Shown piece after piece: positions 12,301 through 22,921 of a stretch of 39,728 bases of DNA. The stretch comes from Priapulus caudatus (lineage: Eukaryota; Priapulida; Priapulimorpha; Priapulimorphida; Priapulidae). The stretch is from NCBI RefSeq assembly GCF_000485595.1, contig NW_014577072.1, forward strand, positions 358,119 to 397,846, written 5' to 3'. The notes beneath the pieces were generated by a model that worked only from the letters and a program-made list of their open reading frames with translations, was not told the origin of the DNA and made no database searches. The position numbers and the translations under genes were made by a program. How positions within the stretch are numbered: the stretch's first letter is position 1; every line of letters begins with the position of its first letter.

Positions 12301-15300
12301 AGGGCCGGAATGAAGATGTTCCAGAGGTCTGTAGTGTGGTGGAGTTTCACGCAGATCTAGAAAATGGCAGCTGCACTCAGAATATGGGAACACGCGAAAT
12401 AGAAATAACTCGGGAAAATATTCGAGAGGAGCCGTGCTTCTTAGTTCTGTCACAAGATTCTCTTGAAAATAATAAAGATGCACAAGAAAGTCAAGAGGTA
12501 ATCATATTACCGCAAGACAGTCGTGGGAATGCTAAAGAGATGGAACGAGAAATTATGCAATCTGGATCAAAGGATAATAGCAATTTGTCATCTGCACAAC
12601 CTGTTATATTGCAACCAGATTCTGAGCTGTGGACGGATGACAGTTCGCAAAGAGATCTGCTTCAAGGAGGAGTTGAAAGCAGCGATGATGGTAATGTACG
12701 ACGAGCTGTGAAGCCGGTGACAACCAATTCACCTATCGATGGAGGCAGTGGAAGAAAGGTATTGTAGGCGGCATACTGTGGCGAGCAGCACGAGATATAC
12801 ACGTAATACATCCATATGATCTAAAGTATTTACGAGCTAATCATGGTACAGTGGACGTAAGACCCTACATAAATACGACCACCTCGGTGCAGCAGGGAAG
12901 AATAACTGCGGGAAAATTTTGTACAGTGAAGAGTGTTGTGAAATGTTACGAGTGCATTATTTGTTTGTGCAACTACTTTCAGGCAATTGGAAAAGTGATC
13001 TTTCTAGGCAGCACAGCTGTGGACCGAAAAACTGAGCCGCCAAAGCCACCACCCAGTGCCAGCAGTGTCGATGAAGACGACTCCAAATTTCTTGATTACT
13101 TGGAAACTCTAGAACTATTCAGGCGACAGTATCCAAATGAATGTATGAGCCCAATGAGGCCGTCATGGCTGGGGTAAACAAGTATACTGATGTATATTAA
13201 AATCGTTATCATTCAGATGTACTGATGTATACGTGTGAGATATTTTTTTAGCTCTATCATATTCTCCCAATTGGGAATGGAAAAGCTACACATGTTGAAT
13301 GGTTTGTTTAGTATGTCATTTATATTTGTTGACCAAGCATATCACCTAAACTGTGACGAACAGGTTATACACGTATTACACTACACAGTCTATGTAATAT
13401 GTTGTTGTTCTATTTCACATTTAACGTGATTTTTGTGGCAAATATTTGTGTCCGACATTTTAAATTCTGAAGCTCTTTCCACAGATTCAATGTGAATGAA
13501 CGCAGTGCTGATAGCCAAGAGCAGGGATACGTTGGTTGCAACCCCGGCACTGACATCCCTGATCATCAGTGTGAGTAACTTAGAATGCATATTGGCAGAT
13601 CCTAATACACGTACGAGTAACATTTATGTGTGCTGTACTAGTATGCGTGACGTCGTGCAAACCTCCCACAATATGGGCAGGGTGAAGCTGGTAACGTATT
13701 GATGTGCTTGTGTTGTAACTGGACCAGTACAGGCAGGTGGTCGGATAGTTCAGTTCAATTTTATACCTGGTATTAGTTTTTTCTAAAGCCCTATGGGATT
13801 TATTCAAGGAGCAACTGGTTGTAAGTTTATTTAAACGCTGTCGTGTGTGCATTTCTTTGGCTCCGTGTTGTAAATTCACAAGCGTGCAGATCACGGTGAG
13901 TCCTTGGCTTAATACCTACGAAGCGGCAGTCCAGACTAAGAAAATCAATAGAGCTGACCGCATTCAGTTGGACCTGGGCAATAGGCCAGACCGGTATACC
14001 TGTGGTATGCCTACGCCTATGAAGAATGAGTGCATTGCAATCAGTGAAACACGGAGTGGCAACCCCCGCAACCACATCAAACTAGTAAACAGTGCACTAT
14101 GAATTGGTACGAGTATTGATTTCATCTGTTGCACTAAAACATTAATGAGTGTTTCATGCCAGTGCGTCATCCTGGTTACACGTGATGCGTGTGACGTTAA
14201 TGTGCCACGCAACCCTTTAAAAACCAATGCAACCGCAGTGATTAGTTTGGAAGCGAGTCATTAGTTGTCATGGTAACAGACACGTGTTCATGCCCGCGGG
14301 CGTTCTGCCTCCTGTGTTGTGACTAGATCCGAACCATTTATTAATTAGTCAACACCTGAAATTTTCATGTTATCCTGCCGAATGATCTCTACGCACTCAG
14401 CACACATGATGCGTGGTAGCGAATGTCTCCAGCTACACTGTGTGTTATATGCTACAAGTAGCTTGAATGTTAGCACGATATGCTCACCCACACTCAATCG
14501 TGTGCTCTCACTTCCCCTGTCTGCCATCGACTAGAGTAGAAGGCTCACAGAGTCAGTATTGTCATAGCTATTAAATCCACGTACCGCATTTTGACTTAAT
14601 ACGAGTCAAACGTTGTACACGTAGTTAAGTCCTGTGGTAGCTGCCTAGTGCTATGTTTGCTACCGCCCTGTGTTCAACTAAATGACACCCCCAGCATATG
14701 CATGCTTGGCCAGCTTCGTTGGAGCGGCTGGCTGTACTGTGGAAAGTGCACGTACTTGCAGGCGTGTTCGACTACAAGCTCAATGGACGGCTGTTCCCAG
14801 AGGCAGTACACACAGACAGAGAGAACAGGAGCATTTGCCCCACCTGCAAGTCCCCTGAACGTGTCCCAACCAGCACCAACCCAACCTACACCAGGTACCC
14901 CGTACACACCCGGTTGTCCTTGAACGTTTTCATGAGCACCACGCATTTTCCCTTTGCACCCTCCTTTTACAAATTACTAGAGTTCAATGTGCTACCTAGT
15001 CATTAGGGAATCTTAGGAAAAATCACTTGTTTTACCAATTGCCTTATGGGACACGAATTAAATTAAATGTTGACCGAGGATTCTTCTAACAGCGATGTGT
15101 TTAACACTCCTGTTAAAGTAAGTGTTCTGTAATTATGCAAAGTTCAGTAAAATATTGCAACAGGTAGTAGGTTTAGCAAATGCGTGCTAATCGTTGAATT
15201 GCTAGTTGGCACATATAAAAGCACCATGTGAGTAAGGAACCTAAACAATTAAGCTACAGAAATACCCAACTGCATGCAGGAATCCATGTAAGTGTACACT

Positions 15301-16710
15301 GTGTTATTTCTGCTGCATAACATAATAACAGGGCTGCTCTGCTACCTTTTGTGATAGAAGATCTAGCACATTACATAAAAGCGTGCGTATGACTAACGAG
15401 AAACAATGATTGAACAGCTGTACTGTATCCTTCCCACAGGTGAGCCACTTAGCCTCCTATTGGGCCTGTTTTATGGTGACATATTACGTATGGAGTTGGA
15501 ACATGAACAGGTTTCACATTAGTATGGTATATGAAAGCAAGTCCTGCTTTATTAATGAGACAGGCTTATCGAAAACAAACTGTTAATGAGATCTGCACTG
15601 TTACATGCTGTAGGATATCAGTATCACGCAGTGCACTGGCTCCCCCCTACAGACTACAACATCGCACAAAGCAAGCATTTATGCTGAAGGGATCCCTTGC
15701 ACTGTCACAGGTATAGCAATGTGTATGCTCTAAATAATATACAGATATCAAAACGGACATATCTAAATATATACTTATCATTTGTAAAGCCATAATATCG
15801 CATAGTATCACTAGTAAAGCTAGTATTGATCATCAATATGTTTTAATGCTACTAATGATATACTACCTGCAAATAGTGTGCATTGTGTGATTATTATCAG
15901 GTGAAGGTAAAGCTGGTTCACTATCACTACAGTAAACATTGTAATAGTTAAAATCTGTCCATCTTACTAAGCACATAGATTTTCTGCTTTCAGCACTGCC
16001 TGGCTGGTCATCAATATACCGGTGAGATCACTCGGCCAGAGACCTCTACTGTTGATCTTCGCACTGAAATGAACAAGGACAAACTAGCAACTCAGGTGAG
16101 AGCTAGTTATTTGCACGTAAGAAGTAATTAAAGAGAAGTTGTCTGTTGCGTAAGAGAAAATGACGTTTACCGCATCAGCAGTGTTTGCAGATCTTGCAGG
16201 GCAATCACTGATACAGAGCTGCTTAGCATTTCTGTGTATAGTTAGACCTTCTATGCAGTTGTCTTGGGTCTATCTATTGTTGGACATTGGAGTAAAAAGC
16301 CAGCAAAATTAGTTAAAGCTAAAAATTACCATAAAAACTCAGCAATATTAATCGGACTTGATCTATTAATGTGCATAGGCTGAATATTCATTCACAACAA
16401 CCACTAGCCCTCGTTTAGTACAAGATGAACGAGCGCAATCATCTCATCTCACCATAATCCTATAAAAAAAAGGGCAATCCCTTCCAAAATATTAGCGGTA
16501 GTAATCAAGAGTCAGACACGAAAGATGGTTCTGCACCAGCTAATGAACGTGTCATGTTTGAAGGTGCTGCCCCCTGATGGCACAAGGACTACCACACAGG
16601 AGCTGCTCACACGCTCGCACAAGATCCGACAAAGCTTCAACCGTATCCTGATGGATTCTCGACATAGACCCGCTGACATGAAACATCAGAGGCCGCTGCC
16701 ACTGTTCTAA
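9364..16710 (+). CDS. MIIP: MIIP-like protein (migration and invasion inhibitory protein homologue), 8 exons
   Basis: Exons: 9364-9544, 9715-12758, 12983-13173, 13485-13570, 14762-14894, 15614-15710, 15994-16095 and a last exon from 16525 or 16564 to 16710. All introns are GT-AG and all phases agree, giving 1,326 or 1,339 aa. The start is the first Met after an in-frame TGA at 9355. The call rests on the C-terminal third. Exon 3 ends with a FLDYLETLELFRRQYPNEC segment like human MIIP's short helix before its Cys-rich part. Exon 5 has LNGRLFPE followed by ICPTC. Exons 6-7 join to give SALAPPYR and LALSQHCLAG, matching the human IPLS..PPHRY and TLALPRHCLLG region as I remember it. Exon 1 has a leucine-rich helix (MDRLLRSKNKCLIEQL) similar in style to the human N-terminus. 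Human MIIP is about 388 aa and is described as a regulator of cell migration and mitosis. This protein is over three times longer because of exon 2. The precise start of the last exon is unresolved. Confidence 0.75.
9999..10880 (+). repeat. QTD-motif repeats in the MIIP-like protein
   Basis: The encoded protein contains SIQTDQ near 9999, then KGEQTDQ (GAG codon at 10611), KGEQTDQ (GAA codon at 10737) and KGDQTV (GAT codon at 10854). The last three are spaced 42 and 39 residues apart and each is followed by a short Leu-rich patch such as KLPTRL or MLSSYL. This pattern resembles arrays of dynein light chain LC8 binding motifs (K-x-T-Q-T or G-I-Q-V-D class), although Glu or Asp replaces the usual Thr in three copies. 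Confidence 0.6.
11590..12130 (+). repeat. Tandem 19-22-residue repeats in the MIIP-like protein
   Basis: A Gln/Lys/Arg anchor followed by Thr or Ala and then an aromatic residue, Cys, Ser or His recurs at codons 11616, 11673, 11736, 11802, 11919, 11979, 12045 and 12105. Spacing is 57-66 nt, except for one gap of about twice that, near 11860, where a degenerate copy seems to sit. Typical units read MTQTFTNQ, VLQAFSDSE, LFQTHTQ, ALQTCSSTE, LSQTCVKE and LSQAFSAPG. They are separated by Asn/Glu/Gly-rich linkers. I know no named repeat family with this pattern. Confidence 0.65.
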
Positions 16711-16722
16711 CAGCACAGCACT

Positions 16723-16728
16723 AATAAA
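16723..16728 (+). promoter_or_regulatory. Candidate polyadenylation signal of the MIIP-like gene
   Basis: A canonical AATAAA lies 13 bases after the proposed stop codon. It would give an unusually short 3' UTR, so later signals may be the ones used. Confidence 0.4.
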
Positions 16729-18179
16729 TGTCACTGATATTGTCAACAAAATGGTGATCTCTAGAAGCCTGGCAGCATTGATGACATTGTTGCTGCGTTC
16801 TTATAATAAGATATAATAAGATGTTGCTGTGATAATAGGCTGCTAAACCTTTTGCCAAATATCATACCTAGTCAATCTGTTAATATGTTATGCAATAACT
16901 TATATGGTGGGATCAGAATACTGCATCCCGTCCCACCATACCATTGGATGGGGTAGCTGTCTATATCTTTGTGGATATTACACCTGGAAAACTGTAAATG
17001 TGTGGCTTTCACTGAGTAAGCACTCTTTTAACGATAATCATATAGTCAGCAATGGAGCAGAAACAGAAATATCACTTATACCTGATACTCAGTTATGTAC
17101 ACATGTTATGTACCACAGTGCTCAAATGTGTGACAGGAACTTGAAATAGTTTTATATCTAGAAACGTTTATTCATTTTTTCTGCAATACCCTAGTCCTGT
17201 GTTACAATCTGCTTGTTGTTTTGTTTTTCGGGAAAAAATGTTTTTTTACACTATAACTTATTTTGTTTCTTGCAAAAATAGGATATTAAAGATATCAAGC
17301 TATTAAACAATGATACTGTCATCACTTTAATTCATAATGTATTTTATATATTTACGTCACCGTGATAAATAGAGAAATAGCCACAAAAGTTAGTACACAC
17401 TGGGTTTTTAATATATCAGCTTATCATTGAATTTCAATGAGTTGTAGCTTAATTGCTTGCATGAATTGTAGATTGCGTGAATAATAAGATTCACACACTA
17501 TGTAGTCATGTCTGATTATGCGATATACGACTTAACCTTCTTCACAATGAAGTTTCACACCTGACCTCAGGGCAAATTGATAACATACATGATATACAAC
17601 ATACTGTAATGTACAGCAAATAAGTGCCTTACAAAGGAAGCATTTTTAGTTGGTAATCTGTCTTATTGTAGGAGACATATGCATGATAGCAGTCTATGCT
17701 ATGAAGTTACACAGCTGAGTTGTACACAATAGTTTACTTACAGTAGTCGCCTTCCAATACCTTTACCAATTGCAGTATACTCAATGACTGACACTAATTA
17801 ACTGTTACTCAGTTATGAGAATTTGTTATGATTTGCAGATAAATAATGCAATGTGAACGGTGCAACGATAAATTAACGTTACAAAAAACTAACACACTGA
17901 CCTCTACAATGATAATGAAAATATAATGAACGTATGATTGTTAAATGATTAACCAATCATCAGTTTGGTCATTGTAGCGCTCGCAACGCCAGGGAAGTGC
18001 GATTAAAACGGTCATCGTATAAATATCAGGTCACATTGATTACTTGGTCTTCTGTGGGTGATGAAGAGCTATATTGATGAAGTTGTAATAACAGATAACA
18101 CGTGAAACTGGGTACGATGCACAGGAGCAACCAACCTGCAAGATGCACGGGGATACGCTACTGCCATAAGAAGGCCGTC
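16729..18179. other. Intergenic region between two convergent genes
   Basis: No coding segment is recognised. A small hairpin lies at 16903-16940 (TATGGTGGGA and its complement). The rest is AT-rich unique-looking sequence. It should hold the 3' UTRs of the MIIP-like gene from the left and FARSB from the right, but I see no clear AATAAA for FARSB close to its stop. Confidence 0.6.
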
Positions 18180-21100
18180 TCAGAGAAACGGGTGGATGTT
18201 AATCTCTAGTGCAGCACAGGGGAGGCTGAGGTCAAACTTTACGATGACATCGGGATGTAGCACTCCCAGCCTTCCAATCACTTCGCCCTTGTATACTATT
18301 TCTGCACACCGGCCTGGGAAGTAAGTGGCATCTGAAATCATAGAAAATACACTGTCAATTGCTAGCAGAATATAAATACACAATTAAAAGGTAACACTCC
18401 AGCTTTCAGAATTATTTCTTAGTTAAATTGGTTAATTTATGTCAAATGCCAAAAGTTGAAGTTTTTTAAAGTTTATTATTAATAAGAAAATACAAAAGCC
18501 TGCATTTAAAACATATACCTCCCCTTTATGAAACCATAGTAAAATAAACCAGCTACACATCGTTCATTAAGCATATAATTTCATAAATCCTTTGAATGAA
18601 AATCCCCAGCAAGTACCGCACACAGTTTCTTAGAACCACAGCACTCACAAGTACACAGCAAGGCTAAAAGCGATGCATGCATTCACATGGGACACCCAAA
18701 GTAAGGCTGAAAGGGTTATTGTCGTATATGTAGTACCCCAGGTGTCGGCGAGTATGTCGCCTACGCCTACTTCCTAACCCTAACCATATCAGATAGTTAC
18801 CTCATACCTCTATAGGTACATATTTGTACTACCCTATATGACAACGACCCTTCGTGCCAAAGTAAGGTCTTGCACATACCTTCACAGGAGCGAATGTGGT
18901 AGCCGCACTCGCGGCTGAAGGGCACCGCCAGTAGCTGCATTATGCGATCAAGAAGTCCGTGAATCACTTCAAAACCTGGGTTCTTGTTGTAGTGCACGGC
19001 GCACAGACGTCGCTCGTTCCTCACACCGACGTCTGCACAATAAACGCAGGGCTACGTCAACCTATTGACTGAATAAGGGGGGGGGGGGGGGTCACACAAG
19101 ATTATTATCACATTTATTATGATAAGAGAGTCACGGATCTCACGAAAGCCTTCATGTATAATATTCATACGAATACAATTCTCAGCATTTATATCTACAG
19201 TAAAATATATTATTGTTATAAATATTATATTGGAATGATATTAACTTGGGACAAACAAAGCTGCTGATAGACAAAACATACCATAGTTGTTATCCTTCAG
19301 TATCACGTCAGAGATTTCAAACAGTTTCATGGGCAGAGGCATGTTCTTGTTGCTGGCTATAGTCTTCATTATACCAGCTAGCAATGTTGTCCTAGCCACC
19401 TGTCAATGGTATTATTAGCCATGATGCTATTGTATGCATAAAGCCAGCACATTCCAACCACACGCCTTTTCAAATATTAATATTGACATTTGTGTATTTC
19501 TAACAAATGCACTTTGGCTTCTTCACTAGGGTTCTGCATGTGTATTATAACCATTATAATGTATTATACCGTGTTTTTGCCTACCCACACGAGCATTCAC
19601 TGATTCAGCCTTCAGGGTGCTATAGACAGACTGCTTTAGAAAATAATATGATTTAAGGAGCGTAAACCCTGTTCAACAAACATTTGCCTTTGCAATTAAA
19701 CTGTGCAACTGTAGCCTCACATTCACACAGGTATGGGCTCTAATAATAGCAAAAGCAGTTCAGTCCTTTGTTAACAGTCAACAAATTAAGGTTTAACCCT
19801 CCTCTTGAGGGTCAAAAGGTTATCCAACACTTACTCTTCGCATGTCAGCGGAAAGTATATTTCATGGTCCTTTCAATAAAGCCATAAAAATGGTAGGTCA
19901 CCGCTGAAACAAAAAAGTTTATCAATCGCTCCGTCAGACCATGTCCTCAGAAAATGTCTAAAATCTGCCCTGTGCCAATTGACCTTTGACCTGTGACCTC
20001 CAATTTCGGCACAGTGATGGCTTTTCCTACCACGATGCTATACACAGACTATCACGAGCCTAGGTCGAGCCGTTTAGATTTGTGCCGCAATTCTGCATTT
20101 CCTCCCTATACCTTAAGTTAAGGAGGGAATATTCCCCCTTCTTATACACCTCTTGACCTTTGACCTTTGACCCCCAGCTTCGACATCCCAACTCGTTTTC
20201 GGATTCCCCCCCCACGTCCCAACTTTCGAATCCGTACGTCGAGCCGTTTAAGCTTTGTGCCCAACTGTTGACGCACGCACGAACGGACGCAAGCTCATGC
20301 GATTCTACTAGCTGCATCTGACTATGTCAGATGAGCTAAAAATAGAACCTTTATAGAAAAGATGATTATTGACTAAGGTTTACATTGCCACTTACCTGAA
20401 ATTCGAGTGTCTTAGGATTGGATATGTGTACAGCAGGGGCACTCTTTATATCTTTTCGTAGTTTCACCGATATATCATCTTGTGAACACTGTAAAGTAAG
20501 TATACAGCCATGGCAGCATACTGATTAATATACTTCGAAATGTGTATACCTAATTCAGGTTAGAGAGGACAGTGCCTATTGAAACAGATAAGAACATAAT
20601 CGTTTTTTATTCTGACAAGTTCAAATTATTTCACTGACTTCTTAAACAGATGATGAAACCGCTATAGGCTAATTTTAGAGTTGCAGTAAAATCCATAAAT
20701 TAATAGGTTACAGTTTAGTTTCAGCACACTGAACAAGCAAATGCATCGATAAATGCCTCACCTGTTGCTTTATAAAATGAAACTGTTGATATATTTATCT
20801 ACAAAAGACCATCTATGATCTAAGACTGGCCTAATTAACTTTAGTAAGATTTTAAATTGACATTAATTCCAGCCATAAGCACTGGCCTAACAAGAAAAAA
20901 ACAACGTTTTCTGCCATTATACGAGCCATACCAGAGAAAAGGTTAGTGCTTCCGTGAAGCCAACCATAGCCACTTCCTGTCTCAGCAGATCTGTTAACTT
21001 GTTAAGGCTAAACTGAAACACAAACAAATGAAAGTTGTAGTCTTACATCCATCCAAATTTGCAATTTTGAAAACACTTATTCCTCTTTACTGCAAAACAG

Positions 21101-22889
21101 AAACAGTTCTGTAGAAATAAAAATAGAAAACTTACTTCTGCAGCTATTGTTCCTGAATTTGGAATTGTCTTCTTTATGTTATTGTATCCATAGGCTATAG
21201 CAACATCCTCAATGATATCACAGGCATGGATCACATCCGCGCGCGTTGGTGGAATGTCGATTTTCACCTTTGAACCATCCTCAATAACTTCAGACTTTAG
21301 GCACATTTTTGTTAGCAGTGTAGCTATAGTTTCTCCACTTTCTCTGTGAATTATAAATTATTAGCACATAAATGTATAGCGTGGAACTTATTGTGACATT
21401 ATGAAAGCTCAACAAAATGTAAAACAGCGAATTTCGAAGAGAATTATTTGTGACATAGGTGTCAATGAAATATCTTTTGAATTCCCTCCGTAAAGAAACA
21501 AAATTAATCTTAATATACTAAAAATATGTAAAACACACTGGATCCGATGCACCGACCCAACAAACTAAACATACAATATAACAATTCAAAACAACAAAAG
21601 TTCATACAAAGTCAACTAATTCCTACAAGGAAGGAAGGTGTAAAAGGAAGACAAATTATGTGCAAAATGACAAGTATTGAGTTATTACCTATATTACAAT
21701 TACTGCCATGCACAAATAAAGGCCATACCCCACAATACATTTATTCCACAGCTCACCTTATTCCTACTTTCTTGTTAACTTCGTCCACCTTAAGAACTGC
21801 CTCCCAATGTTTGAGCTCCTAAGAATTCCAAAATAAGACATGTAAAGTAATAATGTAGTTACAAATTCCTTACCAAATGTGTTTTTAACAATACACACGA
21901 ATAACATTTTATTGCACGGAAACTATGCTGTATCCATACATTTCCTGTAAACACTTCATCAGGTGATATGTATTTGTCTTTCATTTTATGCTTGCCTTGT
22001 TCTGCAGATTTAACTTACCGGATAAATTGCACTGGAGCCATCACACTGGATAACCTCTGCTTGTTCTACTCTGAATGGAATAGCATTTGATAACATAAAA
22101 ATGTCAGGAAACATCATTAAATGGCATGGGATTATTATTTAATTATGCAAGGAATAAGATTAATGTATTGTATTGTATTGTATTAACTGGCACTGTTAAT
22201 GGAAAAGTATGAAACTCTTAGCTGACTGGCTGATATGCTCCCAATGCACACTATGCCTATCATAATGAATTCCATTTAGGATTACTCTCACGTTCATTTC
22301 TTTTTATTATAATTTACTTACGTAAAAGGTTCTGCACAGTACTGGCTAAACATGGTCACTAACACATCCAATACAATCTTTGCCTGTAACACAACAACAT
22401 AAAAGCATTTGCAAAAATTGAAGATAAGCATAAGTATTTTGAAATATTATTCTTACCGAAGGAACGATCCTAGCAAAAAATGTATTCATGAAGAAATACT
22501 AAATGCCAACGACATATGTCACAGCCATTAATCCCTACATTCCCCTAGCCCAACCTGCTACAAGGATGATGAGGGAAAAGTAAAATCTCACAGATAATTA
22601 CATTATTCTCATAACACACTGAAACATTTCGAATTTCTTGTTCCTTAGAAATAGCACAAATCTACCCTACACCACCTCTCCTGTTGTAATACCTTTGTAA
22701 GATCCGTTGCTGTACACTCAATGAAGACATTGCGTGTATCAAGGGTGATCTTGGAGTGGTCACCATTAATAATAGGAGGCATGGACAGCAGTACACCACA
22801 GCTGTCGTAAATTACTGGGTAAACAGGTTTGTCTCTAATGATAGGCAGGTAGTGACGAAGATGGCTGTCTACCTGGAAAACAGCACACC

Positions 22890-22921
<32 letters not shown>

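Larger units (their letters stand above)
9715..12758 (+). other. Giant low-complexity second exon of the MIIP-like gene
   Basis: This 3,044-nt exon is open throughout and encodes about 1,014 residues rich in Gln, Ser, Asn, Glu and Asp, with no transmembrane segment or globular domain I recognise. It enters in phase 1 (the Ala codon is split across the intron) and leaves in phase 0 after an AAG codon at the GTATTG donor, nine bases before a TAG. It holds at least three kinds of internal repeat, listed separately. Human MIIP has only a short Ser/Pro-rich stretch in the equivalent place. The region is probably disordered and serves as a binding platform, which is inference. Confidence 0.8.

Noticed and set aside
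12851-13177. A separate 108-codon gene starting with MDVRPYIN
   Set aside because: The first part is intron sequence. A CTTTCAG acceptor at 12982 starts a coding segment in phase with exon 2, and the end is a phase-2 donor, so it is exon 3 of the MIIP-like gene.
15440-15510. An extra exon of the MIIP-like gene after CCCACAG (EPLSLLLGLFYGD...)
   Set aside because: It has an open frame and edges, but its start phase fails after the exon at 14762-14894, whereas the exon at 15614-15710 fits in phase and matches the family.
15564-15710. A longer version of the exon beginning at the ATGAGACAG acceptor
   Set aside because: It is open but needs phase 0, which the preceding donor (phase 2) does not give. 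The GCTGTAG acceptor at 15613 fits.
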